NCBI GenBank assembly: GCA_902806595.1
Contig: CADCXC010000005.1
Location: 806,001 to 870,000 of the forward strand
Direction of reading: 5' to 3'
DNA: 64,000 bases
DNA from: Pyrenopolyporus hunteri
Lineage: Eukaryota; Ascomycota; Sordariomycetes; Xylariales; Hypoxylaceae
This document shows, in pieces, positions 1 through 9,041 of the stretch. Position 1 is the first letter of the stretch; each line of letters starts with the position of its first letter. Below the pieces are notes generated by a model that saw only the letters and a list, made by a program, of their open reading frames with translations, was not told the DNA's origin and did no database searches. The translations under genes and the position numbers were made by a program.

Positions 1-2
1 AG

Positions 3-68
3 GTAAGTCTCTTCGACACGTGGAACATTGAGGCTCTAGCTCCTTACCTCGAGAGCGCAGAGGACTGA
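3..68 (+). CDS. Possible C-terminal end of a gene entering from the left (partial)
   Basis: The first bases hold an open frame of 21 codons ending in TGA at 66-68 and reading ...LFDTWNIEALAPYLESAED. It is rich in charged and aromatic residues and looks protein-like, but it is too short to assign to a family. The alternative is that the opening GTAAGT is a splice donor and the frame is intronic. Nothing upstream is available to decide. Confidence 0.3.
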   Translation, partial: VSLFDTWNIEALAPYLESAED

Positions 69-404
69 TCCAGCTATTCTTCTTATTCTAAGTATTGATT
101 GATTCTTATTAGGGGACATATCTGGAATTTGTTGGACCCTCTGGCATCTCGGGTAATAGGGCTGATACTATGTATATGAATCTATTTTATTCTTGGTGTC
201 AGATAACTCTATATAACAAGTCTACGCTATCAAGAGTAGGTACTCGCCTAATGCGTAGGCAGGTTCGTCTCGTAGTATCGGTCTACACAGGTAGTAGTAG
301 TCTAATGGTCTAAGTTAGACAACAGTCTTCGAAAATCGAAGCAAAATCAGTAGCGCAGGCTGCGAGTAGCCTTTTTCGGCACACAGGGTATCAAGGAAGT
401 CCAA
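69..404. other. Intergenic, no gene seen
   Basis: AT-leaning spacer between the possible gene end at the left edge and the 3' end of the flavin-reductase-like gene. No coding frame, RNA gene or repeat was recognised. Confidence 0.5.
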
Positions 405-1415
405 TTACTCCCCAGAAGCACCAGCAGCATCCTTCTTCCCCTTCAACTTCTCAAACCCCTCCGCGCCGCCAACATCCTCCGTAAACCTCGGCCTGGGTAT
501 CTCCACCGCCTCCGTGACGCGGGCGTACGTGATGCCCCCCAGCCTGCTCACGGGCCTCAGCACCGCGGGGTCGATGAGGTTCTGCTCCTCGTTCAGCGCG
601 TCCTCGCGGACCCAGAACCGGGTGCCCTCCAGCACGACCAGGCACCCGGACACGTCGCCCGGGCGCGCGCGGCTCTCGAACTCCCGGACGCTCTCGAGCC
701 TGCACTCGACGCTGAACACGGCCTCGCGGACGCGCGGCGCGCGCACGTCGACGCAGTCGGCCGCGGGCGTCAGGCCGCTGACGGCCCACTCGGGCGCGCC
801 GTAGGGCGCGTCGACGCTCGCCGCGTTGGCGGCCTCGAGGAAGTCCTCGCCGACGACGCTCACGACGCACTCGCGCGACTCGACGAGGTTGCGCAGCGTG
901 TCCTTCGGGCGGGCGAGCGAGGCCGCGACGCCGAGGACGAACAGCGGCGGGTCGTGGTTGACGAGGTTGAAGTACGAGAAGGGCGCCAGGTTCCGCGCCG
1001 CGCCGTCCCCGGACTGCGTCGAGACGAAGCCGATGGGGCGGGGCACGATCCCGCTGATCAGCAGCTTGTAGTTGAACGGCGCGGGACGCCCGGGCGCGTA
1101 CGGGTCGATGCAGACGTGTTTCTTCTCCCCACCGGCGGCGGCGTCGCGCAGGTTGTTGGCGCCGGAGCCGAAGGACCAGGAGGGCTCGGCGGTCTTGGTG
1201 TAGCGGAACTTGGACTCCTTGTCCCAGTCGGGCCGCGAGGCCTCGACGGCCTTGAAGTCCGGGTGCGGATTCCGCTTGATCTCGGCCTCCCGCTGGGTTG
1301 AGACGGACATGTTGGAGAAGGTTGAGCAGAGGCCGGGTATGACGATGCGGGGTATTGCTCTTCCTAGTGCGCGAAGTGAGGGGCTTACGTGTCGTGGTGG
1401 CTGGAAGAGCGACAT
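405..1415 (-). CDS. Flavin reductase-like FMN-binding split-barrel protein, probably mitochondrial
   Basis: Single-exon gene of 336 aa. Residues ~100-290 match the flavin reductase-like / FMN-binding split-barrel fold: a PRPIGFVST segment (residues 125-133) followed by N-L-A-P-F-S-Y-F-N (142-150), the usual phosphate- and flavin-contacting core. Proteins of this family bind FMN and either reduce flavins with NAD(P)H or act on small substrates; the substrate here cannot be told. The N-terminus (residues 1-35) is Arg/Ser rich with no acidic residue, like a mitochondrial presequence. A second ATG (Met36, start at 1310) would give a cytosolic form. The coding region is strikingly GC rich and CpG rich compared with the flanks and with neighbouring genes. 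Family confident; exact role unknown. Confidence 0.85.
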   Translation of the reverse strand: MSLFQPPRHVSPSLRALGRAIPRIVIPGLCSTFSNMSVSTQREAEIKRNPHPDFKAVEASRPDWDKESKFRYTKTAEPSWSFGSGANNLRDAAAGGEKKHVCIDPYAPGRPAPFNYKLLISGIVPRPIGFVSTQSGDGAARNLAPFSYFNLVNHDPPLFVLGVAASLARPKDTLRNLVESRECVVSVVGEDFLEAANAASVDAPYGAPEWAVSGLTPAADCVDVRAPRVREAVFSVECRLESVREFESRARPGDVSGCLVVLEGTRFWVREDALNEEQNLIDPAVLRPVSRLGGITYARVTEAVEIPRPRFTEDVGGAEGFEKLKGKKDAAGASGE

Positions 1416-2330
1416 GAAGGCGTCGTTATAAATCCGGAAGGGCGGTTACACACGGATGTATGCGCTGTGCGTGGGGTGCGAGATGCGGTCTAATGCCGCT
1501 ATAAAGCCGATTGCCCGTGGAGTTAGTTACCTTAGGTAGATAGATACCTATACCTACCGAGATAAGAGACGGCGCTATGTTGGCGGGTTATTAAGTTATA
1601 CCGAAGCAGTTAGTCTTACTAAACATATAAGGGCCCTGATTAATGTATAGGTACCTGTTTGAACATTCGCTATCATTACCTTGGTAGGTAGGTGTATTCC
1701 TGGATTGTGGTCTAATACGGTTGCATGTTTTGATGCTTTTCACGTTGCTCAGATTAGCATGCAAGTACCCGGGGACTATTGGGGTACACCGAGCCCATGG
1801 GTGATACCTTGCGTCGGAGTGGCTTATTAAAATGACGATTCTCACCGTTGGTTTTAACTAATAATTTGCGGTCTTTCTAATTCATATCACATTAAATCGT
1901 AGTCGGATTATACAAGCCCAGTGAGCATAACGGATTAGAATAACAGCATATGCGTAATAGGCGCCAATCATCATCATCATCTCGTCTGATTATATTCGTA
2001 CATAAGTCCGTGGACCGCTATGATGACGCCCCCCTCCCTCCCTCCCTATCCTCATGCCGGTATCGCGGGACCCCCTGACGCCTATCAAAAGCACAAAGTC
2101 CGACCGCCCCCTTTTTGCAGGCAGCGAGCCCTTGAAACGCCAATCCCTCTAGCCCTAGCCAGATGTGAGGATAACTTGAAGAAAAAAGCAAAAGCCCTTG
2201 TTCTAGATAGGCCGCATATGAATCAGACCTACGAGCGCCACATGCCCCGCCGACACCCCCCCGTGCCTCGTGATATATTCGTTAACGCCCCCTAGCCGTA
2301 TATGCAACCGAACAAAAGAAAAGAAAAGTA
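1416..2330. other. Intergenic, no gene seen
   Basis: 915-bp spacer holding the promoter side of the flavin-reductase-like gene and the 3' side of the phosphodiesterase gene. Contains short TAGGTA/TACCTA motifs near 1530-1560 and 1680. Small open frames here have no protein-like composition. Confidence 0.5.
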
Positions 2331-3815
2331 TTAGAACATGAAGCTTTGCCCCTTGTTTGATACGATGAACTCGCAGCCTAGTTTAGCCTCCTTTTCGTGT
2401 TTGAGTAACTCGTTTAGAATCGTGTTTCGCACCGGCTCCGCGTCGTTAAAGGTCTCCTTAACATGGATAATAACGATCTTTAGCCCTTTTAGGGCGTTAG
2501 ACTTCTTCGGCGAGGCGCATATTGGTAACACGGAATTCCCTTCAGCGTCCTTCACTTTTATTTCGGCCGTCGGGATCGCAATATGCGCAGACGCATAGCC
2601 ATTTTCAATTGGCGCCAGTACCGAGTTCGCATTCCTCTGCGGTCGTGACGATTTCGGCGATACGGGCGCGTCGTCTCCGCCGGACCTAGCGAGGGCTCGA
2701 TTCGTTCTCCTAGCCGTACCGTCCCAGTCCCTCTTGCGTTTCTTAGTCTGCTCGAGCTTGACTGGGGCGTGGCGTACCGCCTCGACTTCCGCGGCGAGGG
2801 TCTTCATCTCCTGGATGATGTACCGCGGGGTTAGGTGGCCGAAGAGTCTATCATCCGTCTGGCTGTCATCGAATGAGCATTCGATGAAAATCGCTGCGAG
2901 GCTTCCGTTTGCGATTCGAGGCGCTGCTTCTTGCCAGACCCCGAAATTCCTCGGCGATAGTGAGATGCTGTCGGGCTCCACATCACCGAACATGAGAACT
3001 TCGCGGCCGCTGAGTGCATCCCGGATAAAGTATGCACTAGAGTCATAGACGCATATCGATTCTCGTTCTTCTACTATTGACGGATGTCTGGCGGCGGCGG
3101 GTTTGAAAAGTGACGACGGTCCTGAAGCGGTACCGTTGCTGGTGATGAAGGGCGTCCTTGGCGATGCTAGAGATGAGCCATCTGTGCTGCCGTGACGTGA
3201 GGAAGATGTCGACCCCCGATGCGTGTGCTTTTCCATGCAATGTCCGTGGCTGACGCTGAAGACTTTAACTGTGAGGTCGTCGCTGACTTCTAGGTATCCT
3301 CTGCCTTCGCCTTCGCCGAGGGCCGGACTACCGCCCTCGACGAGACGTGTGTAGGTGACGAGCCCGGCGCCGTTATTCTCATCCGATAGGTTCGGCCAGA
3401 TAACATTGTTAAAGATGTGGGTCTTGAATGCAGAGATAGTGGAGGGCAATCCTGCGATTCGTTTTGGCCTCGCTCCTGAGAGGCCTGCGGTGTTGATGAC
3501 AAATCCGCTGATATGGTCAAGGTGAGGATGAGTAATTAAGTATGCGTCGATGAGATGTTTTGTAATGTAAGCCGCATTAGCCTCGGCGGAAATAGACTGG
3601 ATCTCCATGCCGGCAAATGGGCCCGACTTGAGGACATGAGGCAATGGAACTTCGGTTCCAAGCCCCGGTGGCTGAGTCTCTTCGAGAATTCGAGTAATGG
3701 CGGACAGATGGACGCCGGCGTCGAGGGCGATTATCGAACCCCGAGCCCAACCGGATCTGACCGACCTTACGAGAAGGGCGGTGACATTGTGTTCTTGAGG
3801 TCCGCCGCCCGAGCC
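2331..3815 (-). CDS. Class II (low-affinity) 3',5'-cyclic-nucleotide phosphodiesterase, 5' end incomplete
   Basis: Hydrolyses cAMP to AMP and so damps the cAMP/PKA pathway; counterpart of yeast PDE1. The visible 494 residues begin with G-S-G-G-G-P-x-E-x-N-V-T, the conserved N-terminal motif of class II enzymes, then LVRS and LDAGVHLSAI. The metal-binding signature T-H-P-H-L-D-H-I-S-G lies at about 3510-3533, and a second histidine motif (SHGHCMEKHTH) follows in a region with a Ser/Arg-rich insert. The frame stays open upstream of the first possible in-frame ATG and meets a stop just before G-S-G-G-G, exactly where an acceptor (TTTTAG, ending at 3816) with a CTAAC branch site (3836-3840) is present. 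The short first exon, which should encode Met and a hydrophobic strand, was not located. Middle and C-terminal parts (residues ~300-430) carry a basic, low-complexity insertion. Confidence 0.88.
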   Translation of the reverse strand, partial: GSGGGPQEHNVTALLVRSVRSGWARGSIIALDAGVHLSAITRILEETQPPGLGTEVPLPHVLKSGPFAGMEIQSISAEANAAYITKHLIDAYLITHPHLDHISGFVINTAGLSGARPKRIAGLPSTISAFKTHIFNNVIWPNLSDENNGAGLVTYTRLVEGGSPALGEGEGRGYLEVSDDLTVKVFSVSHGHCMEKHTHRGSTSSSRHGSTDGSSLASPRTPFITSNGTASGPSSLFKPAAARHPSIVEERESICVYDSSAYFIRDALSGREVLMFGDVEPDSISLSPRNFGVWQEAAPRIANGSLAAIFIECSFDDSQTDDRLFGHLTPRYIIQEMKTLAAEVEAVRHAPVKLEQTKKRKRDWDGTARRTNRALARSGGDDAPVSPKSSRPQRNANSVLAPIENGYASAHIAIPTAEIKVKDAEGNSVLPICASPKKSNALKGLKIVIIHVKETFNDAEPVRNTILNELLKHEKEAKLGCEFIVSNKGQSFMF

Positions 3816-6596
3816 CTAAAACACGCGAAGCATATGTTAGTATCTAGATCTTGATCAATATCTGAAAGTCAGTGTAAGGCTAATCCGAGGTGGAACTCCC
3901 GAGGTCCTGGGTGTGAGGTGCAAATGCCAAGAACGCGGCGATCCCGGCATTCAGGTGGAATTGCAACCAACATCTTCCGAGTCAAGACCGTCCAGGAGGT
4001 AGGTATCGCTTCCGTCTTGATCTTGGTTGACGAGGTTGTTAACGACATTGAGGTCCACACTACCAACAAGGCGGATAACGACGGCTTCCGTGACGTCACT
4101 GTTTCCCGGCGGGATGATAGAACCCGATAAAAGGGTTATCGACAAGCAAACACACGTGACCTGAAATAATTTATTTCTTCCTGTCTTTTCTCCCTGACGT
4201 TCGGTGTCTATTTTAGGTTCGAATTTGCGACGTTAGTTTCCTTTTTTGCGTTTGCTTTGTTCGGCCGTCCGACTCCGCCGGGATGGGCCACGAACGGTGA
4301 CGTCCTGTCTCTCCTCAGCTGGTCCTCGGGGACAAAGCAAACGAAAAATCAACTTGTTCAAACGACCGTAAATCCAGCCAATGGAAATTCCGCAACTCGG
4401 AAAAGTCTCGATTTTGTTCGTGTAGAAAAAAGGTCCCCTCTTTATCGGATTGGCCGCGGGATAGAAGCTGAACTAATTAGAATTCTCGTCACCTGTTCTC
4501 GTATTGGTCGGCCCCGACCGTGGGCGAATTCAGCATCTAGCCCATCCATTCTGGACGTAGGTATCCGGGCGTCCAGGTTAACTTCAAAATCTCGGAGTCC
4601 GGGCCAGATATCTCACGTGCGGTTGCATCCAAGTGGTCGAGACCCCCCGTGTTGTAAGCAGCCGAGTTCGAGTCGGCTTACAGGGCGAATCAAATGTCGT
4701 TGGTCCAAGTAGGTCGCATTTCGTCGCATTTCGTCATAAAACAGATATTGAGATGAAACGAGTTTACTTACCAGAACAATTACCTGCAAGGCGGGCTGAC
4801 CTGCATTTCTCACGCCGTCCTGTTTGGCCATCTCTCCGCGATGGCCTGTAGTGAGATGTGACAGGTTGTGCAGCACTTGACTCGTTTAAGTAGTGCCGAT
4901 AACTAAAAGGAGGGTTTTCTGTTGTGGTCTGGACGAAAAACAGAAAAGCGAGGATGACGTCTTCCGAAAATGTCAATTCCCTCCCGCCAAATATGTACGC
5001 GAAATGAAGATTTTGGAGAACGCGGCTCGGGCGATTGCGCGATGTCCTCGAGGTCGTTAATAGTCGTTCCTTAGAAGAGTCCGCCGCTATAGCACTCGGT
5101 CTTTTGGGGCTGGTTATCAATCCTGACCCTGCTGTTAAACACGTGACCAGGAATTCCAGCGCCTCCAGTCTCTTCGCCGGGCCCCTGGCGCACCTCTTCG
5201 CCTTTCCCGGCTCTTTTTTTATACTTTTCGCTAGGTCCTGATGGGCTGTTATCGGTAGGAAGGGAAAACGCAGAAAAACAGAAAATAATGGGTAAAAAAC
5301 ACAATAGATAAAGGAAGACAGAGATAGTTCAAAGGCCTCGATTACACACAAGCTAACTAATCCTTACAATCCTTACAATCTGGGGAATTTCTGGTTTTAA
5401 GGTTGGCGGCAGAACAAATCAAAAGAGGGCAGAGGGTATACGGATCTGTACCTATACGGGTAGGTAGGTGATACATGTTGTATTGTATTGTACAACGCAA
5501 ACCAGCGCCAGCTTCGACCTGGAACCTTGAACCCCTTGGATTGCGGTGCAGCACCTTCTTCTTTTTTCCCCAGTTCAGCTCTAGCGCTACAGTGGACACA
5601 GAGCGGCGCAGCTGATCAGAAACTCCACAGGCCATGTACCTAGCGCATCGGGTTCCAATATGGTAGGTAGGTACGTAGGGCCAAGCAAGGGCGACTTTTC
5701 ATCCTCGGTTTTTCCAGTTTAGCGTTCAGCTAAATACCTAGCTACCTAAGTACCTATTAGGCGCGGTGGGAACAGAACTGGCAGATAGACTTGGAGATAA
5801 TATTGGAGCCGTACCTACTATGTATTGTACAATACAAACCCTGACAGCCAACCCCTGTTCAACGTAGTGTCTTCTGCTCCTCTCGGGCTCGCCGTTACCT
5901 AGGTACAATTATAACACAACGGGAACCACTTACTGCGTAGGTACCGCTCACCCTGAGTTCTATCGCTAAGCTGCAAAGTTCCTTTCTGCCCGAGATTTGA
6001 AACTCAGACCTTCTTCCTCCGATCCTACCCTCGGTCTCGGTACCGTCCATCTTGCTATTCTCACACACTATCTACCTACCTAGGTACATAGTACGGTTAC
6101 CTCTAAAATACATCAATTCCTTCGGTTTACATCTAAACGTCAATATCCTCATTCGCTTCATATTTAATCGAAACCGCATTCGACGATAGCCTACCTACTT
6201 ACGTACCTACGTATGTGTACATGCTCCACAACCGGCTACGTGTTATGCGAACCGCACGCCTCTCGCTCTTACGACTTGAGCTCTAAGCAGATCACTCCTC
6301 GTCACATTTGGGGCAAAACCGAAGATCAACGTGTTTCTTTTTCTTTTTAACTTTCTTTTATTTTTACAGTGGCACCGACATTTGTCGGTACATGTAGGTA
6401 GCTACGCCTACTAGAGAATACCTACCTATCTTCCTTACAGTTATATGGAACCATTCACGAAACTCCTCGTTTAATGCATCCCTACCTAGGTACATAAGTC
6501 GTGAAGCGTCTTCCCCCCTTTTTCCCTTGTAACGCCTGACTCACCTATGTAAGGAACCTACCGCGATTTAAAGAAGTTTAGCAGCATGGATTACCC
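3816..6596. other. Long spacer, includes unlocated first exon of the phosphodiesterase
   Basis: About 2.8 kb without a recognisable complete gene. The left part must hold the first intron and, presumably, the missing first exon of the cAMP phosphodiesterase. A perfect CRE octamer lies at 4091-4098. From ~5440 to 6500 the DNA is dense in TACCTA/TAGGTA motifs (for example 5640-5680, 5740-5760, 6070-6090, 6190-6220, 6410-6430). The longest open frame (4764-5351, minus) lacks protein-like composition. Confidence 0.45.
4091..4098. promoter_or_regulatory. Palindromic CRE-type octamer TGACGTCA
   Basis: Perfect ATF/CREB-type octamer about 275 bp upstream of the visible phosphodiesterase coding sequence. 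bZIP factors of the ATF/CREB family bind this sequence and in fungi can be targets of cAMP/PKA or stress MAP kinase signalling. One perfect copy in 64 kb is expected by chance, so function is an inference. Confidence 0.3.
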
Positions 6597-9041
6597 TTAG
6601 TCTTCGGGCTCTTTCGTGGCTTCTGCCTCCAGGGCAGCTATCTCAGCATCGATATCGACTTGCTGAACGTCGAGCTCTTCAATATCTAAGTGTTCGGAGT
6701 CCCCGATGTAAGAAAGAGCGTCACCAAAAAGATCATCATCATCATCATCGCTGGCCTCGTTGGTCTCGCCGAGTCCTGAGCCTTCTTGGACTTTGGCCGG
6801 TTCAGGCCCAGGCTCGGCCTCGTCGTTGGGGAGGACTATGTAAGCTATGCTGCCACGGTCTAATTCCTTACCTGGATTCGAGATCGGGACCCCCGAAGAG
6901 CTTGGTAATGTCCCTACTTGGGTATCCGCCTTTGCATTCGATGGCTCACGAGGCTCGTTAACGGCATGTGCTTGCTGATTAGCGGCGTCGAGGGTTGGCC
7001 GGTTTCCGGCCGACGGCGTACGGTCATGTGGTTTTGGCGATTCTTGCCGCCGCTTCTTGGTCGAGTTCTCTTCGCTCGGTTCTTCAGGGCTGTTCTGCCT
7101 CTGCTTCTCGATCGCCTTGTCTTCGTGTAACGCCACGTCCCTGTCGCGTTTCAGTGTCGGGTTCTCCGTAGTTGGCTGATAATAAGGAGGCATTGCTGGC
7201 TGATTGAAACCCGCTACTAGCTGGGGTGGATAGTTATGGACGTAGGGCTGAACCAAGGGCTGAGCCATAGGCTGAACCGCGGGTTGAACCATGCGTTGAG
7301 CCATCATATAGGGGTCGGGTGAGCTACCATAAGGCATCGATGCAAGCCCTGCGTGGTAGGGAAGACTGCCGCCGGGATCGCCCGGTGGGCGTTGTTCTAC
7401 CTGCACCGGCAAATCCTGGCTATCGGTTTCTGCCGCCTCTGACTTGTTCCCCTTGCCTTTTTTCCTTATGCGGTCTGCTAACTGTTCTTGTGCATCCCCA
7501 GCTAGGCGGCCATCGTCATTCATCAAACCGTTCGCTTTACAGTCCTTCAAGAACCTTTGTAAAAGGAGGTCGCCTCTATGCTTCGACAGATCGACGCCTC
7601 CTCGGCTTTCTCGCATCTTAACGCGAGTATCGGGACTGTGTTCGAGCGCATAGTTAATGAGTCGGTAACTTAAGGAGTTCTTGTAATTGCGGTCTCTCTT
7701 CTGGCCCCTTGCCCGGGCGTCAATATACATATTGTATTGCTCGTTCCACCACTCGTCGACTTCGTTTTGAATCTCAGGGTAGTGCCTTGATAACTTGTTA
7801 AGGTTTTCCTCACGTTTGAAATTCCGCTCGTCAGGGCGGATGTCAATATGGCATATCGCCTCGACTAGATCGAAGTGCCGCTCGAAGCAGAACAAGTGTA
7901 CGTAACCAGCATTGTAGAAGACGTCGATGGCCTCACCGTCTTCATTCATCCGTTCATCAAAAATAATACGAGGGAATCCGGTGCGGATGGTATTCTTCTC
8001 GTCTATGCAGTTTTCAAACCTACATCTCTGGGACTGGGCTCCAAAAGGGTACCGCTCATTGGACTGGGGCGCCACCCAGCCAATCCATAACGTGAGGCCC
8101 TGGCGGACCTTTCCCTCTACCAAAGGCACATACTCTGGTACCTCTGGCGCCAGAAACGGTTCGCCCAACTTGGGACCGTAGAGGTATCTGCGTATCTCGC
8201 TGATCGTGTACGTCTTCCCTCTCTCAAGCTCCCCGCACTCCGTGTACTTAAAGAGATGACGGCCATTCTTGTCCCTCGGACCCCAGCTCTCGGGTGGTGG
8301 TAGCGGAGGCCCGTACCACTCCCGAGGGTTCGGTTTGGCGTCTTTCTTCCTTGTAACCCGAGGAATCTGGCCGTTTCTCAGCGATTCACCATTGGGCCCT
8401 TTGTCGGGCCGTTTCAACGGAGGGCCCCTGTAGATGAGTTTGGGGCTGGGTATCTTACTCCTCCGAATTGGGATCATTTGATTCGACTTTACGTCGCTGT
8501 ATCCTGTGTCCCCCGAATCCGGAGTGTTCGTATAATTGAGTTGGGGTCTATTTTGTGCTCGGGGTTGTGGAAGCTTTAGCTCTGGATAGGGATACTGGAT
8601 AGGATCGCTGGGATAGCCGGGGATCTCAGCCGGAAAAGGGTTGGGGAAGGCAGTGAGACTATTATTGGTGGGGTAGTTCATGGTAGGGTAGTCCATAGGA
8701 GGGTAGTTCATATTGTAAGCATCTCCCTGTACGGTATTATCTATAACGTTCCCGCCGGGGTTCAGTACCCTTGGATCTATGAACTGGAGCGGTGCCGCAG
8801 GTACCGGTTCAGGCAGTACGGGTGTCGATCCGACAATTGGAGCTGGAGGAACATAGGCGGCAGGTTCACTTGTAGGAATACCCCCGGCTGGGAAAGCGGG
8901 CGGCTCAAGGAATTCCGGTACGGTGAATAGTGTCGATGTATACTCCGATGAATCGAAGTCAAGATCGTCAAGAGCATCTAATGAAGGAGTGTAGTTGTCT
9001 GTAGGCTCCAGGCCAGCATACTGCTGTTCTTCGGGGTTCAT
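6597..9041 (-). CDS. Unrecognised fungal protein with putative Cys/His metal-binding motif and acidic tail
   Basis: Single-exon gene of 814 aa; I do not recognise the family by name. Layout: residues 1-190 disordered and Pro/Tyr/Asn rich; 190-240 basic; 240-510 an ordered-looking, probably conserved core that begins P-R-E-W-Y-G-P-P-L and contains GRHLFKYTECGELERGKTYT (261-280). Within the core, C340-x4-C345 is followed by H382-x2-C385-x3-H389, which could bind one zinc ion. Residues 590-630 hold repeats of the type (M/V)xQP; 640-760 are charged and disordered; the C-terminus is strongly acidic (a run of six Asp near residue 760). The disordered flanks, basic patches and acidic tail suggest a nuclear or chromatin-associated protein, but that is inference. 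The start is the first ATG after upstream stops. Confidence 0.75.
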   Translation of the reverse strand: MNPEEQQYAGLEPTDNYTPSLDALDDLDFDSSEYTSTLFTVPEFLEPPAFPAGGIPTSEPAAYVPPAPIVGSTPVLPEPVPAAPLQFIDPRVLNPGGNVIDNTVQGDAYNMNYPPMDYPTMNYPTNNSLTAFPNPFPAEIPGYPSDPIQYPYPELKLPQPRAQNRPQLNYTNTPDSGDTGYSDVKSNQMIPIRRSKIPSPKLIYRGPPLKRPDKGPNGESLRNGQIPRVTRKKDAKPNPREWYGPPLPPPESWGPRDKNGRHLFKYTECGELERGKTYTISEIRRYLYGPKLGEPFLAPEVPEYVPLVEGKVRQGLTLWIGWVAPQSNERYPFGAQSQRCRFENCIDEKNTIRTGFPRIIFDERMNEDGEAIDVFYNAGYVHLFCFERHFDLVEAICHIDIRPDERNFKREENLNKLSRHYPEIQNEVDEWWNEQYNMYIDARARGQKRDRNYKNSLSYRLINYALEHSPDTRVKMRESRGGVDLSKHRGDLLLQRFLKDCKANGLMNDDGRLAGDAQEQLADRIRKKGKGNKSEAAETDSQDLPVQVEQRPPGDPGGSLPYHAGLASMPYGSSPDPYMMAQRMVQPAVQPMAQPLVQPYVHNYPPQLVAGFNQPAMPPYYQPTTENPTLKRDRDVALHEDKAIEKQRQNSPEEPSEENSTKKRRQESPKPHDRTPSAGNRPTLDAANQQAHAVNEPREPSNAKADTQVGTLPSSSGVPISNPGKELDRGSIAYIVLPNDEAEPGPEPAKVQEGSGLGETNEASDDDDDDLFGDALSYIGDSEHLDIEELDVQQVDIDAEIAALEAEATKEPED

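Noticed and set aside
4655..4682. tRNA-like T-arm (GCCGAGTTCGAGTCGGC)
   Set aside because: The palindrome pairs in the wrong register for a T-loop, and no anticodon, D or acceptor arms can be folded around it.
4764..5351. 195-codon minus-strand open frame
   Set aside because: Low-quality composition, overlapping frames on both strands, and no recognisable motif.
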